Assembly (NCBI GenBank): GCA_940671915.1
Contig: CALNVZ010003426.1
Location: 46,170,085 to 46,234,084 of the forward strand
Direction: 5' to 3'
DNA length: 64,000 bases
Origin: Paracentrotus lividus
Lineage: Eukaryota > Echinodermata > Echinoidea > Camarodonta > Echinidae
Part shown: piece by piece, positions 1 to 11,890 of the stretch
Position numbering within the stretch: the first letter of the stretch is position 1
Layout: each line of letters starts with the position of its first letter
The notes under the pieces: generated by a model
What the model saw: only the letters and a program-made list of their open reading frames with translations
The model's database searches: none
Told to the model about the DNA's origin: nothing
Program-made: the position numbers and the translations under genes

Positions 1-90
1 AATGTATTTGGAATATTCTATGCACAAGCCAAGTTTCTTCACTGACTGCATAAAATCATGTAATGGTCCCATGTATTGTATTCCATGCAG

Positions 91-3000
91 GTGAGCATCG
101 TTCAACCTAATGATCTGAACCAGCAGTTTGCTGATATCCTAGCTGATCCGGTCCTAGCTACCAATGTATCTGCTAAGATGGTTCTTCACAAAGGCCTGTA
201 AGTAATCCCTTAATCATTGTTTCTGCTACTTTTATTACTCTTTCCTTACTCATATGTTGCGATTCTGTGTGTTTATGTAATGCCAAAGAGGTAATTGTTC
301 TGTGTGGCTTCATTAAAGTATTTCACATAGTATGGGCAGAGTCTGAGTCAATTTCTAATTCAACTAAAAAAGAAATCACAAACACAAATAAACAAAAATT
401 GAGAGAAAGGACTCGAGAAGGAGAAGAAGACATAGTCTAATATTTTTAGCTGTAGTAAGAAATAATACATGCTCCTAGGTTGTGTAGAATATACAGTACA
501 GTCTACTCCCATGATAGCGAGCGTGGATTTAAGATTTTTTTTTATAAAAACACAGTTCTCTCATCTTGATTTCAAGCATGTGAAAATGTGTTTATGTGTC
601 CATATGTATGTGGACACGGTGAAATTTTTGTTATAGATAAGTAATTGACTTTGTCCCAAACACATTTTTAAATAATGGTAGTGGACTGTAACTGCCCTAA
701 TTTGGCAAAAGGAAGCAAGTGACATACTAATCAAATTTTAGTTTTTAATGTTTCCATATTTCATTTGGTGCCATCTTTTGCTGTCCAAATTTCATGTCTC
801 AAAGTTTATCCATCTTTGAAATATTTAAATTAAGACATTAGGAGATTACATTGAAATCAGTGTAAATGACGGACACATTTTGCTCTTTTACGGGAAATGT
901 CACTTTTGTCGCTTGCTTCCTTTTGCCAAATTAGGGCAGTAACAAATTTACACATGCATTTCTATATGGATGATGGTTGTATACATATTTGTGTGTGACA
1001 TAAATTTCAAATTGTCTAGCATGTAAAAAAAAATGTACAAATACACACACACATGAACCAAATTAGAATTTATTTCAACATAACAGTAAATTATATTCTT
1101 GTCCGGATTATATGATTTATTTGATCAGATTTTTGAGGGATGGTGAGAATGAAGATAATCCAGAGAGCCAGGCAACCCATAATGTAGGACTTGTGACAGC
1201 CGACTCAGAAACAACTTTTGAGTTTGGAGTTAGGAGAAAAGAAGGTGAGATTGAGAACGTACTTACTGACTGACTTAAGTGCATAGAACAGTGCGTCCCT
1301 TTGCTCTCCTATGGGTAATCCTTTTCCGCTCGGCTACCCTGGGCTAGGTCTTCAAGCCTAATACATAGTTAGACTACATCTCTGAGCACTTTACAGACAT
1401 ATTATTACCCCGATAATCAGATTCAGGCTTGCCCGCACAAAATGTGTGCACATTCTTTACTCCCTGAGGAGCATTCCAGCCAGGCACCATCAAATGAGGT
1501 GTACACAGTGCTGATCAACCCACAATGACGTTTGCATCCTACCGGGTACCCATTTATACCTGGGTGGGGAGAAGCATGTAGACAAAACACCCATGCTCAA
1601 GGACTCAAGTGCCATACCGTGGATTGAATCCACAGTCCTTACATTCTCAGTCAAGTGATACGACCAATGGACAATGACACCGCTTTATTAATTTTATTTC
1701 TGTTTTCTAAACAGTGGTTTATGATAACCTCGGTGGAACTACAATTGTGGAGAGAGTAGAAGGTGAGAGATTGTCCTCATATTCCTTACAAAACAATATT
1801 ATTGTATGAAACTGAATATTGTGTATTTGATGAGTTTGTTCAATAAGAATCTTTGAACGTATTTTTTATTTATTTTTTTCATTTTAATTTTACGTTAAAC
1901 ATGCATGTATTATTTTTTTTCTTTAAATTTGAGCAACAAAGGAAACTGGGGCTAAAAATATGAGCAAATAAAAATGGGGTTCCATCAAGATTCGAACCTG
2001 AGACATCCTGATTACCAGACAGGTGCTCTGCCAACTAAGCTATGGCAAACCCATGCTGACATTCGTCCCCGAAACCTGTTAATTTTTCATTGCTTGAGTG
2101 GTCAGAAGCGATTAAATTAATTTTACAAATCTAATGCAAACGAAGAGCCAAGTGGGGGAAAATTTGATTTTGTTAAGAGGGTTACCATGTATAATTGAAA
2201 TAAGGCTATAAGGTTAAGGCTATCTACTGTATTTGTGTATAGAATTATCCTTTTATGTATTGCTCACATTAGGTATGTTGTAGATTATGTAAATATTACT
2301 GACCTGTACCCTGTAACATAAAGAGTTATGATCATTTTCATATAAGAATCCACCATTCTGATGTTTTGATAACTGTTCAGAGTAAAACTTTTCAACATGA
2401 AGGCCATGCAACAAGTATCCTGTTTGGTTACTATCAATTTGCAAATGATCACAACTCTGGATGTTACAGTGCACAGGAGTAACATGTTCAGTTTTATGCT
2501 CCTCACAGAGTAGCCAATACAGTATGGTACATAACTTGATTACAGGTCTAGAAGAGCATTATATTTAGATAACATTTTACAATGTAAATGTCCTTTCTTT
2601 GTTTGGTAATCTCAGAACAACCGATTTACAAAAGCATTGATAGAAGGTCTAGAGATGCTTATGTTTCAGGTCCAGATCTGGTACACATGCTGTGATGGTC
2701 TTAAGAAGGTTTTGAGAAGCCTTGAATATAGAGTATTGGTAACATTTTATGTTCTTTCTTTCTTTGGTAATCACAGAAGAGCCGATTTATGAGAGTGTGG
2801 CCCAGACAATGATTGAAGGTCTAGAGAAGCTCCCATTCCAGGTCCAGATCCGGTACACAGGGCGTAATGGTCTGGACTATCAGCGTATCCTCACTATGGA
2901 TAGACCAGTTACTAAGGATAGGAAGTTTGCTGAACAAAGTAAGTAAATTCAATGATGCATGTGATTCATGGTTTAAACATCCATGTGCACAGTGCCTGCA

Positions 3001-6000
3001 TAATCTGTTGTCCAATGAAGGGTGATGCGTGTCCTTATTTTATTTTAAGGAGACATATTTTTTGTTCAATAAGATGTATTGTTTGCAGATCAACCCTCAA
3101 CATCTTAACTCGGGAGCAACTTTATGATCTACATATTTCGTGTCTGTTTTAGCATTTAAAGAAAATGGGTTTCTTACTTCAAATGTACAATACATCATTT
3201 ATATGAATTATTATAAAACTTGTGCATACTGTATAAGACTTGCAAACTTGATTATAACTTTATTATATTGCTTCTGGCCTGTAGTATCAGAAATGAGTAT
3301 TTTGTTTATGTTTAGCTTTTGATAAAAAATAAAATTTCCAAATTTTCTGTGCATTTTTTTAAATGATAATTCTAAGATGTAAAAATTAAATGTCAATAAT
3401 TTGATTTGACTTTATTTGCCCTACACAGCATGAAAATGGGTATCATTGTAACATTATGACTAAGAAGATATGTAGCATTTTAGTTGTAGCTTCATGTACC
3501 TGATGCATTGTCATATTTTATTTTATCCACTAGATGCTAATGTTGGTGTAATAGGAGCCCATGCGGCCCAGTCTGCAGCCAAGCTAGCTGTAGAGGGAGC
3601 TTATGCCAAGGCTCAGATCAATGCTATCATCACGCAGAAGCTTGTACAGAGATGCACGTAAGTATAATGCGGCTGGGGTTACAAGATCTTGTATATTTAA
3701 AACAAAACAAAAAGGAAAATATTATGAAAAAATATCATTGCTTATTTTTTGTGCAAATTGTCAATCTTTTTATGTATTTTGTAAGTTTTATTGATGAAGT
3801 GCTATCAATTATAGATTTGGCCTTTTTTGCGGAAATGAAAGAGACCATAGACCATAGAGAAGATTGAATTGAATTTAATTGGTTTGATTGATAATCATCA
3901 TAGCAGCCATTTGGCCGAATTGTGACAAATTTACAAACATCAAAAGTAGTAATTATTCAAAAGCTATATCATTATTATAATAAAACTTATATCATGCCAA
4001 CAAATGATATCCTATTCTAACATATGAATAATCATAGTACCAGAAAGATAATGAATTTAGAATCTCTGTTGCAATGAGTAAAAAAAAAAGTCAGATTGCG
4101 AATTAATAATATGAGATGATACATATCTAATAACAATGATTTTAAATTAAGTATAAGGAAACAGTATATGTATGCAGGACATTTAAAGGTATAAATTAGT
4201 ATAGACTTGGGGTCTGTGGGATGAGAGAGAGGTCTAGTTGTACGTTTACTGATGCTCCCTATACTTGATATTGTTGTTGCTAGGAAACCAGATGAAGGTC
4301 AAGAACAGGAAGGAATTTATCAGACATTCTTGGCCAACATGGCACCTATCAACTCAGAAATCACAAGAGCTCATCAGGTACATTCTTGCTTCTTATTGGC
4401 TTATTCCCATTGAAATGCAGTATCTCTTGAGATTTAAATCCTCTGTTGTTTTTTTTATATTTTTTTTAACTAAGTTGTTTTCAGTCTCCTAATCTGTATT
4501 CTTTATTCAAATTGTATGAAATCATAATCAAAACATGAAGTTCTGATCCCTGAAACGTAGATGTTAATAGTTATGATATGGCTGAGTACCGATGAGTACC
4601 TGTACTTATGGTTCTTACATCGCAATGCATGAAGGGATAGCATGCTAGTACAATCAGCTGACTGCAGCGCTCGACCGGTTGGTTAACACTAGTCAGAAAT
4701 TCAATTTTTATCATGTTTGTTGTGGGGAAAAAATGACTATGTATTTCCAATTGATAAATAAATCTTTGGTAAAAGAAGATTTTAACATCAGTAAAAATGC
4801 TTGAGTCAATTGCAGCCAATGATTCCTTTGTTTTCTTCAGAAAATATTGGCTATTGATGGGCATGTGTGGTTTTAATGTACTGGTTGCATTGGATTGTTT
4901 ACATGCTTTTTCTAATCTTTGTGTTTGCTTATTAACCTTTTGACCTCTGCAGCAAGAGTGGGATGCTGGTGAATACATGGAGGTAACTAATGCTTGTTTT
5001 GTAACACTTTTCTTAGAGTATGCCCAGTATATAATTAATATATCAGATGCACATGTTGCATATTAAGGTATATGTATCTCATCTCATACCAAAGACTTAC
5101 AAAAATGGTATCTAAAGTTGCCTTTTAACAAGGAGCTTGGGGGTAATAATAACATCATGCTGGGAGAACAGTTGTCAGAACTGAAGTGGCTACCCTGGGT
5201 AAATAAAACAATATTATTATTATTATTATGATCTACGTCACATCTACTGACATGCCCTGTGTTTATATCGATGAGGATAAGTACAAATTATAAACTGTGT
5301 AATTGATATCATATGAAAACAATTCAGATAAAATGATTGGCATCAGAAACATCATATAGATCCCAGTTGGTGAGGTGCCTCAGACCAAGTTGATTAAGTT
5401 TTTCTAACAATATCTTGTTATACGGAACACCTACATGTAGAACTGCACAAATTGGAAATTGGGGCTGGGAAACTTTCTCACTGTTAATCATGAATATGCA
5501 TTCTATGAACGTTCTCAATCATCCACGTAAATCGAAAATCAATTTGAAGAGAAGAAAACTGTTCAACTGGACGTAGAAAACTGTTGAACTGGACTTACGT
5601 AAGTCCAGTTGAACAGTTTTCTACTCTGCAAATTTATGTATGAATATGCATTGTATCTGTGCCCATGGATATGGGAGTAGACTATATTTATATTTCTTTA
5701 TATCTATTCCTCAGCTTGAGAAACAAAGCGAGGGAGAAATTGAGGAGGATGACATCCCGTTGGTCTCCAAGAATAAGAAGATGAGTAAGAAGGTGAGAGT
5801 TACAGTCTGACTTTCATTATCAGTTTGAAAGATAGTAGTTACATTTGAAACTGTTTCATATTTTATTACCCATCGAGTATAAAAATGGAAGCCATTAAAA
5901 GGGATCATCAGGATTTGTTGAGCAGTAATGCACACGGTGAGCTTTCTGATTTCACGTACATGTACGAATGGATTGTGGTTAAATCAAAGTTCGCATCTCA

Positions 6001-6576
6001 AGTCAGGTCTTTCAGAAGGTGCCTTAAGGTTTAGCAGGTGTAAATAATCAAATCTTATTTGGAAAATAAATGTCTGTTTAAACATGATCAACAAACCAAA
6101 ATGTGCCTGAAACATGTACGCCATACTGGTATGTCAAATAATTGTCATATAAGAAAGAAGGTAATAGCTTGGTGAAGACCAGTGTTCTTTTTCCTGTGAG
6201 GTTCAGATTTGTAATCCAAGTTCCCCTTGATATGATTTACAGCCTACATCTTTGGTTCCGCTGGAAAGTTAATGTTAGCTGTTTACACACTCCTCCAGAA
6301 CTTACACACTAAATATATGTAAGGTTTGAAGGAGTGTGTAAACAGGTAACATTAACGTTCTAGCGGTTCTGTTCATCGTTTTACATCTTTATCTTGTATA
6401 TTAAGCACATAAAAGAACCATTATTATTATCATCCCTTTTTCTCCTCTTGAATTCCCAGATGAAGCAACGTCGTAAGAACGTGTCCGACCGACAGGCCAG
6501 CGTCTTCTACCGAATGAAGGGCGCCACCACTAAGATGTTCAACAAACAGACATACAGCATGGCTGAGATGGTGTAA
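91..6576 (+). CDS. 3' part of a VWA/Sec23-24-like multidomain protein, possibly VWA-cpRAS type (5'-partial)
   Basis: Nine exons join in one frame: 91-197, 1129-1244, 1715-1762, 2777-2938, 3534-3657, 4284-4377, 4953-4982, 5715-5792 and 6460-6576. All introns are GT-AG with matching phases, giving 291 residues to a TAA stop; earlier exons lie before the window. The opening part (VSIVQPNDL, then GLVTADSETTFEFGVRR) looks like the beta-sandwich that follows a VWA domain in Sec23/24-like proteins. Next comes an alanine-rich helix (GVIGAHAAQSAAKLAVEGAY), then an acidic segment (SEGEIEEDD) and a basic tail (KNKKMSKKMKQRRK). In metazoans this arrangement recalls the VWA proteins carrying a circularly permuted Ras domain (cpRAS), but no GTPase motifs are in the visible part, so the family name is inference. 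The exon structure is secure; the identity is not. There is no signal peptide or membrane segment in this portion. Confidence 0.75.
692..939. mobile_element. 248-bp MITE with 28-bp perfect terminal inverted repeats (Harbinger-like TSD)
   Basis: Both ends carry the same 28-bp inverted repeat, beginning CTGCCCTAATTTGGCAAAAG, and are flanked by TAA on each side (689-691 and 940-942). A 3-bp TWA target duplication is typical of PIF/Harbinger elements, so this is probably a non-autonomous member. It lies in an intron of the 5' gene and contains no coding sequence. Confidence 0.8.
1380..1690. repeat. dispersed SINE-like repeat
   Basis: A roughly 300-bp sequence with landmarks ATTATTACCCCGATAATCAG, GAGCATTCCAGCCAGGCAC, CCGGGTACCCATTTATACCT and TGGATTGAATCCACAGTC recurs in decayed form near 12057-12170 and 46600-46800 in this window. 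The closing segment resembles a Pol III B box-like stretch. No coding content; it sits in an intron of the 5' gene. Confidence 0.6.
1976..2052 (-). tRNA. tRNA-Thr(GGT)-like sequence, probably a tRNA pseudogene or SINE head
   Basis: On the minus strand the arms read in the right order: a D arm (TAGCTTAGTTGGCAGAGC), an anticodon arm with loop CTGGTAA (anticodon GGT, Thr), and a T arm with a good B box (GGTTCGAATCTTGA). The T stem pairs fully. The acceptor stem is imperfect (ends GGGTTTGCCA and TGGAACCCC pair only with a bulge or mismatches), and the last pair of the anticodon stem is T-T. It lies in an intron. It could be a decayed gene or the 5' head of a SINE. Confidence 0.55.
2570..2710 (+). 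pseudogene. degenerate duplicate of the exon at 2777-2938
   Basis: About 160 bases upstream of the functional exon lies a second acceptor-like site (GGTAATCTCAG, then AACAACCGATTTAC). It is followed by sequence clearly matching the exon start (PIYESV/PIYKS) and its core (GAAGGTCTAGAGA, CAGGTCCAGATC). The preceding intron sequence (CCTTTCTTTG, TTTGGTAAT) is duplicated too. The copy has lost part of the exon after the first codons, is out of frame and hits TGA. It is therefore a dead tandem exon copy, not a mutually exclusive exon. Confidence 0.8.
5556..5623. repeat. near-perfect 52-bp palindrome with a preceding direct copy
   Basis: The segment at about 5572-5623 reads almost the same on both strands, centred on GGACTTACGTAAGTCC, with arms GTAGAAAACTGTT and AACAGTTTTCTAC. 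One extra partial copy (GAAAACTGTTCAACTGGACG) precedes it. It lies in an intron of the 5' gene. Confidence 0.75.
6253..6371. repeat. stem-loop inverted repeat (~118 bp)
   Basis: Arms beginning TTAATGTTAGCTGTTTACAC and ending GTGTGTAAACAGGTAACATT pair over about 40 bases around a short loop. The location is the last intron of the 5' gene, about 90 bases before the terminal exon. It is probably a very short MITE. Confidence 0.7.
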
Positions 6577-7660
6577 GAAGTGTCCTAATGGGAAAGAACC
6601 CTGTGTGAGATGTTAGGGGTCTTTCACTTATGGCATGGAACCTTCTCGTGTGGGTACTATTCAGGACTGCAGTACTATATGTATACACTCATGGACAGGT
6701 ACTCTGATTATATTCATCCTGAGCTGAGTGATCACCTTTTAAACAAATACATGTACATATCTTCACTATTTTTTTCAAGGGTGTATGTGCCTTTCTTTTT
6801 TAATCATAAAGAATATTTTGAGTGTGTGATATTCTGTCAAATTCCTATGTTAAGGCATGTTTGCTTTTTGAGAGCTCATTACATTTTTAACATTCTTGTT
6901 TATATGGACGTTACTAATGGGTTATGTTTAAATGCAATCAATGACATTTAATGTTAATGAGTTTGATATCTAACAATCATGTATTCTGCCCCTCCCCCAT
7001 CCTTGAAATTACCCTTGAAAAACACCTATATACATGTAGCATGCAATTACACATTATATCAGGTATTATATGCTTGGCTTTATAGGGTTGATCTATTTTG
7101 TTTGTATGTATAACAAAATTTTTAAAGTTGTAGGCTGTATTTCAACATACTATTTGTTAAATTCAGAAGGATGTTTAGTGTTTGTATATAAGCCCTTTTA
7201 GCTCTGAACAGACAACTATACCACAATTTGTGCATTTCATAATAAATACATGCGATTTGCGCCCTTATTGTGACATCACTCCCTGTGGTAATCCTCACAG
7301 ATTGATCAAAAAAGTGTACTCAACACCATACATTAATCACTATGTTTCTCTTTCAAAGTGATTACAAACCTCAATTAAGCACTTCAATTTTCTACTGATT
7401 AATCCTCATTCTTCCTTGTGCTTGGGCTTTATCGTTCAGTTAAATATTTCTCTCATTTTTATATTCTCAATGGGGCTGGGTGCTGTTGGGAAATGTATGT
7501 TGTCGACCCAAAAGGAAACTTAATCTTTTTATGATAATGAACGTTGGTTGTGCATGTATTATGAAACGAGAATTATCACATATTTGGTACATAATTACAG
7601 TCCACCCCCTTTTCAATGAGGTACTGAGGACCAAGCTTCCTTAAAACAGTATCTTGTTAT
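6577..7660 (+). other. probable 3' UTR of the 5' gene
   Basis: AT-rich non-coding sequence follows the TAA stop. The first AATAAA is at 7241-7246, and further candidates occur near 9470 and 10475, so the true cleavage site cannot be fixed from sequence alone. The ORFs here are short and unconserved-looking. Confidence 0.4.
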
Positions 7661-7661
7661 A

Positions 7662-8104
7662 CAGTCTGTGTCAAATAAAATGGTACAAGTGGGAAACATT
7701 TTTTTATAGTATGAAGTTTAATCACAGTCTGCTATTGTTTGGTATTTTCATAAAGCAGGAAGATCAGACTTTCACCTGCAATTTTTGTCACCACATTTGG
7801 TGTTGTAATTTTTGAAATATGACTAGTTTTCTACAATCAAGAAAAATCCATTTTTCGCACGCCGTCCCATGCCTTTGTGTATAGGTTTCGCATAATGACC
7901 ATAAAGTGCTCAATTTTGATTTGTTCGTCGTCGCACAAAATTTAGCGTAACTTTTGTTTTACGAAAGTAAATTATACAGAACAAAGCGCATCAGCAAGGA
8001 AAATCTTTTGGCTTTAATTTAGTACCACATACACACATTATCTGAAAATATTTCACACCTAAATATTTTTTTTCCGACTGTACCATTTTTTTTTACACAG
8101 ACTG
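7662..8104. mobile_element. 443-bp MITE, family member 1 (TA target site)
   Basis: Ends CAGTCTGTGTCAAATAAAAT and, inverted, a decayed version ending ACACAGACTG, both flanked by TA. Shared features with the copy at 16306-16756 include the outer AATGGTACA motif, a GCACAAAATTTAGC segment and a CAGCAAGAAAAAT-like stretch. The two copies are in opposite orientation. No transposase ORF. TA flanks fit a Tc1/mariner-like origin. Confidence 0.7.
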
Positions 8105-8106
8105 TA

Positions 8107-10030
8107 CTGCCTTGTAACAAAATCTTATTTTCATGCTTGTTATAAGAAAATCTGCATACTGTAGGCAATGCAGAAACCACTGCCAAGTGGTATTTATTAT
8201 TGCTGAGGACTTTGAGTGATATTATTTTTTAAGATTATCTTTTCAAAAATATAATCTTTGTATCAACAAATTGAAATGATGCCTATCAAAAAATAGTTGT
8301 GTGGCCTTGTGATATAAAAATATGAATGCCTTATATTGATAACAGATCTATGTATAAAAATGTTCTTATTGAAAAATATCACCTTTTATGTGTGACTTTT
8401 AAATTTTAAGTATTATTGTGGGGTAAAATCATTATATATTTTATATTGTATCATATGTAAATAGAGGAATCACAAGCAATGGGGGAAAATCATCATTATT
8501 GTAAAATTTCATTGATTAAATAGATTGGATTTTATCACTTTCCTTGTATATATTTCATATTGTTCTTCTTATTCTTATTGTTAAATAAGAATATTTCTTT
8601 TTTGGGGGGGAAAAATCAAATAATTTGGGATGATGTTGTTTTAAAAATTGTATTCCACAGTATACCTGGCATTGTCTTGTAGAGAACTTTAAGAAAAAGT
8701 TTTGGGGGCACATTTCCTTAACATATATCTTTTTCTGACATATTTGGCAGGGGTTACCTAATATTGGAGAGCCATGATCATTAGTTGTTATAATAATTGT
8801 AACACTGTAAGAAGCCAAAGTAATTGTTTAATTTGTTAAAGTACTGCATAATTGTATGATATCAACTATATTTAACATGTTTAATTCAGTACTTTCAATC
8901 ATGTACATGTATTGCTGCATTATTACATATATAAAGGTATGAAGATTTATCAGTACTAATTATCTATACAAAATCATGTTTGTAATCTGCACTGTGTTAC
9001 ATTTACCACTCAAACGCACTCCATATACTATTAGTTCAGTGTATATCCCCCATATAATATTGACACTACTATTCCTTGACTTGCAAAGTACAATAAGGGC
9101 TCAAAATAGCAGTCACTAAATACTATATCATATCTCTTTAAACAAATTTATTCCTTAGATTAGAGTATTCACAACATATCTGAAATTTATACTGGTTATT
9201 AATTTATCTACAGTGTACATATCTGTAAGAAATTAATGGTATAATCATGTTTAAATAATCATGTTCACTCTTTTCTTCACTTTTCTTCTTCTTGTAATGT
9301 ATTGATATACAATACCAATATTGTTTAAATTTTATTATTAGGATAGATGTTATAATGGTTATATATTATAGAAATATTGTAGAAGGATCTTTGTACGTTA
9401 GAAAAAATGCATCTTTAAAAAGCTTTGTAGAATGTAGAAATATGTGAGTTATTGATATTTTAGTCTTTCTTTAATAAAAACAAAATTGTATTCAGAGTTC
9501 TTGGAAATAAGATATATTTTAGTATATATTGTATATATTGAGGATGATCATTAATTGTATACGAGGTGTTTTTCCCCAGCAATCATTTTCCATATTTTGC
9601 ATTCTCTGATATCACAGTGGTCAATATCATACTATATTTTCTCTCTTCCGCGTTTTTAATTCAATTCAATTCAAATTTTCCCATTTGCTTTGTGTTAAAT
9701 TACGCAGAGGGCAATATTCGCGAAATCCGGTTGGAACCAGTTTGTGAGGCAACACAATGTAATGCGCAAAGCGGCTCTGTGATACGCTGATGCACGTTAA
9801 AATACAAAGAGTAAGACCATGGATACGCACACAGATATTATACGTCATAATGTTTTTGCATCATGAAAAGGCTTGAGGCACCTGAATAATTATGTCACAA
9901 TGGTTCAGCTCAGATTGCCTTAAAAAATACCCAATTAAAGTTGAGCAAATTTGTTGTATATGTGTAAAGATGTGTCTAAGTGAAGTGAACAGGTAATAAA
10001 AATAATATTGTCAGGCTTTACTTTCGGTAT
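8107..10030. other. intergenic AT-rich stretch, no gene seen
   Basis: Only short spurious ORFs, poly-T/poly-A runs and possible distal poly(A) signals of the upstream gene (AATAAA near 9472). No coding bias or splice-linked exons were recognised. Confidence 0.5.
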
Positions 10031-10033
10031 ATA

Positions 10034-10121
10034 TACCACATATATTTCTTTCACAAGACCCATATTGCCCTCATTTTTTACTCTTGGCAATATGAGACTT
10101 GTTTTGGAAATATATGTGGTA
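10034..10121. repeat. 88-bp hairpin
   Basis: Arms TACCACATATATTTC and GAAATATATGTGGTA, with inner arms CAAGACCCATATTGCC and GGCAATATGAGACTTG, fold into a stem of roughly 36 pairs with a short loop. It is a candidate micro-MITE or RNA hairpin; no evidence of function. Confidence 0.7.
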
Positions 10122-11682
10122 TCTCCCTCAAGGCCAGTCAATATTATATAGTTATATTGTGATGTGCTGGTACATACATGTATTGGGAAAATGATTTAAC
10201 CTTCAGAAAATTATGTAGTTTTCATAAGTTTTCAATAGATTTTAAAAGAACTATTTATAAGTGTGTTATAACTCTATAATCATTTACTTTCCACAATATG
10301 GTAATTTCTGTATAGTGTATATGATATGTAACTTACTGCTTTCCACTGCTGTTTAAGTGTACTAGAATACAAAACAAGTTTCATTTTATTTCGATCTGGG
10401 TTTCAATATTATGGTGTATACATTCCTATCGTAAATGTATTACTGTCTTTCAAAGCTATTGATTCAAACAAAATAAATTATTATATCAACCACAATCATT
10501 TGTTAATATTATGATTTATGTTTTTGTTTTTGGCATCTCTTAATCTCCCTCTCTCTCCCTCTCCATCTCTCTTTCTTGAACAGGGTAGCTTACTTCTCGG
10601 AGCTACATGTACACAGCAAAATGTACTTAGACTGTCAAACCAAATTAAGTAACTAAAAGTTTCAACAGCATCCTAAAAATAGTATTTTGACCTTCCTGCC
10701 ATAGAAATAACTAATAAAATACTGTTTTCACCAAATTGTCTTACTACTCACTACACCAGCCTATTGCAGAACTGTTAAAATACTGTTTTGGAAAAAGAAA
10801 CCGGGCTAGATAATGCAAAAAAGTTGATACCTCGATATACAAAAACACAACATTAAAACATATGAAATTGTACATGTATGCAAACATTTTAATAGATTTT
10901 TTTCTCATTGGATTATTTACATTAACCCACATACATTAGTCTTATATCACATTTTAACAATTCTTTCTCATATATCTGCTCTCAGTACTCCAACCTGCAA
11001 ACACAGGTATCAATTTAGGCTTCACATTAACCTTTCCCTGACATAGCATCTTCAATAATTTTATATTTTGGGTGTCTGTGTGGTATTGCTATTACGATTT
11101 AGACAATTTGAGGGCTATTGACCGGCTTCCGATTTGCGGTCACTAGTATTGAGCCCTCATGCGGTTGTACAGTATGGGTGAGGGTAATACTCGGGTCTTT
11201 GTAGTTGCTTAATAGGAATAAATTTTCCCCTCCTGAATATGCACTGCTTTCTGTTCATTACATACAATTCTATTCTGTATAAAGTACATAGGCCTATACA
11301 TATCCAAGTGTAAAATTGTTGAATTTTAACAATTAATATTGATGTTTGCATCAGTTTCTACACAGAAAAATATATATTTTCTGTTAATAATTATCAATGG
11401 TACATGTATTGAGATTCAACAGAACTCATAATTGAAATAACGGTAAGTCATCACTCAAATCTGTTCCTTTGCAATTTTGGTGAAGTTATCCCTGTAGGAG
11501 TACACATCTATATCTTACTATTATGGACGTAAATTTAAAAAAAGCATTCATACATGTACATGTACATTGAATACAGTAAAACATTGTGCTGTGGTATGTA
11601 CATGTAGGCCTAAATGTAGCTGTCAGCAGCATATAAAGATATACAATGTTCATCATTTCATGAGAAAGTACTGTACCAACAA

Positions 11683-11890
11683 GGTACTGTATAAGCCAAT
11701 ATTTTCGCTTACAGATATTTTCGCGATTTTGGACTAATTGGAGAAATTCGCGAGAGCAAAATTTCGCGATTTTGGTGATGACTTCATTACTATAAATAGC
11801 CTTGTACTGAAGTGGAAATTTTTCGCGATGACCGACTCGCGAAATTCGCGAAAATAAAGTCACCGCGAAAATAACCACTTATACAGTACC
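11683..11890. mobile_element. 208-bp MITE rich in TTCGCGA
   Basis: Terminal inverted repeats GGTACTGTATAAG and CTTATACAGTACC enclose repeated TTTTCGCG/TTCGCGA motifs on both sides of the centre (inner arms TATTTTCGC and GCGAAAATA). No ORF of significance. It lies between the two convergent genes. Confidence 0.75.

Noticed and set aside
6610-6951. 113-residue plus-strand ORF after the gene end
   Set aside because: It lies in the 3' UTR, has a Phe/Tyr/Cys-rich AT-driven composition and no family resemblance.
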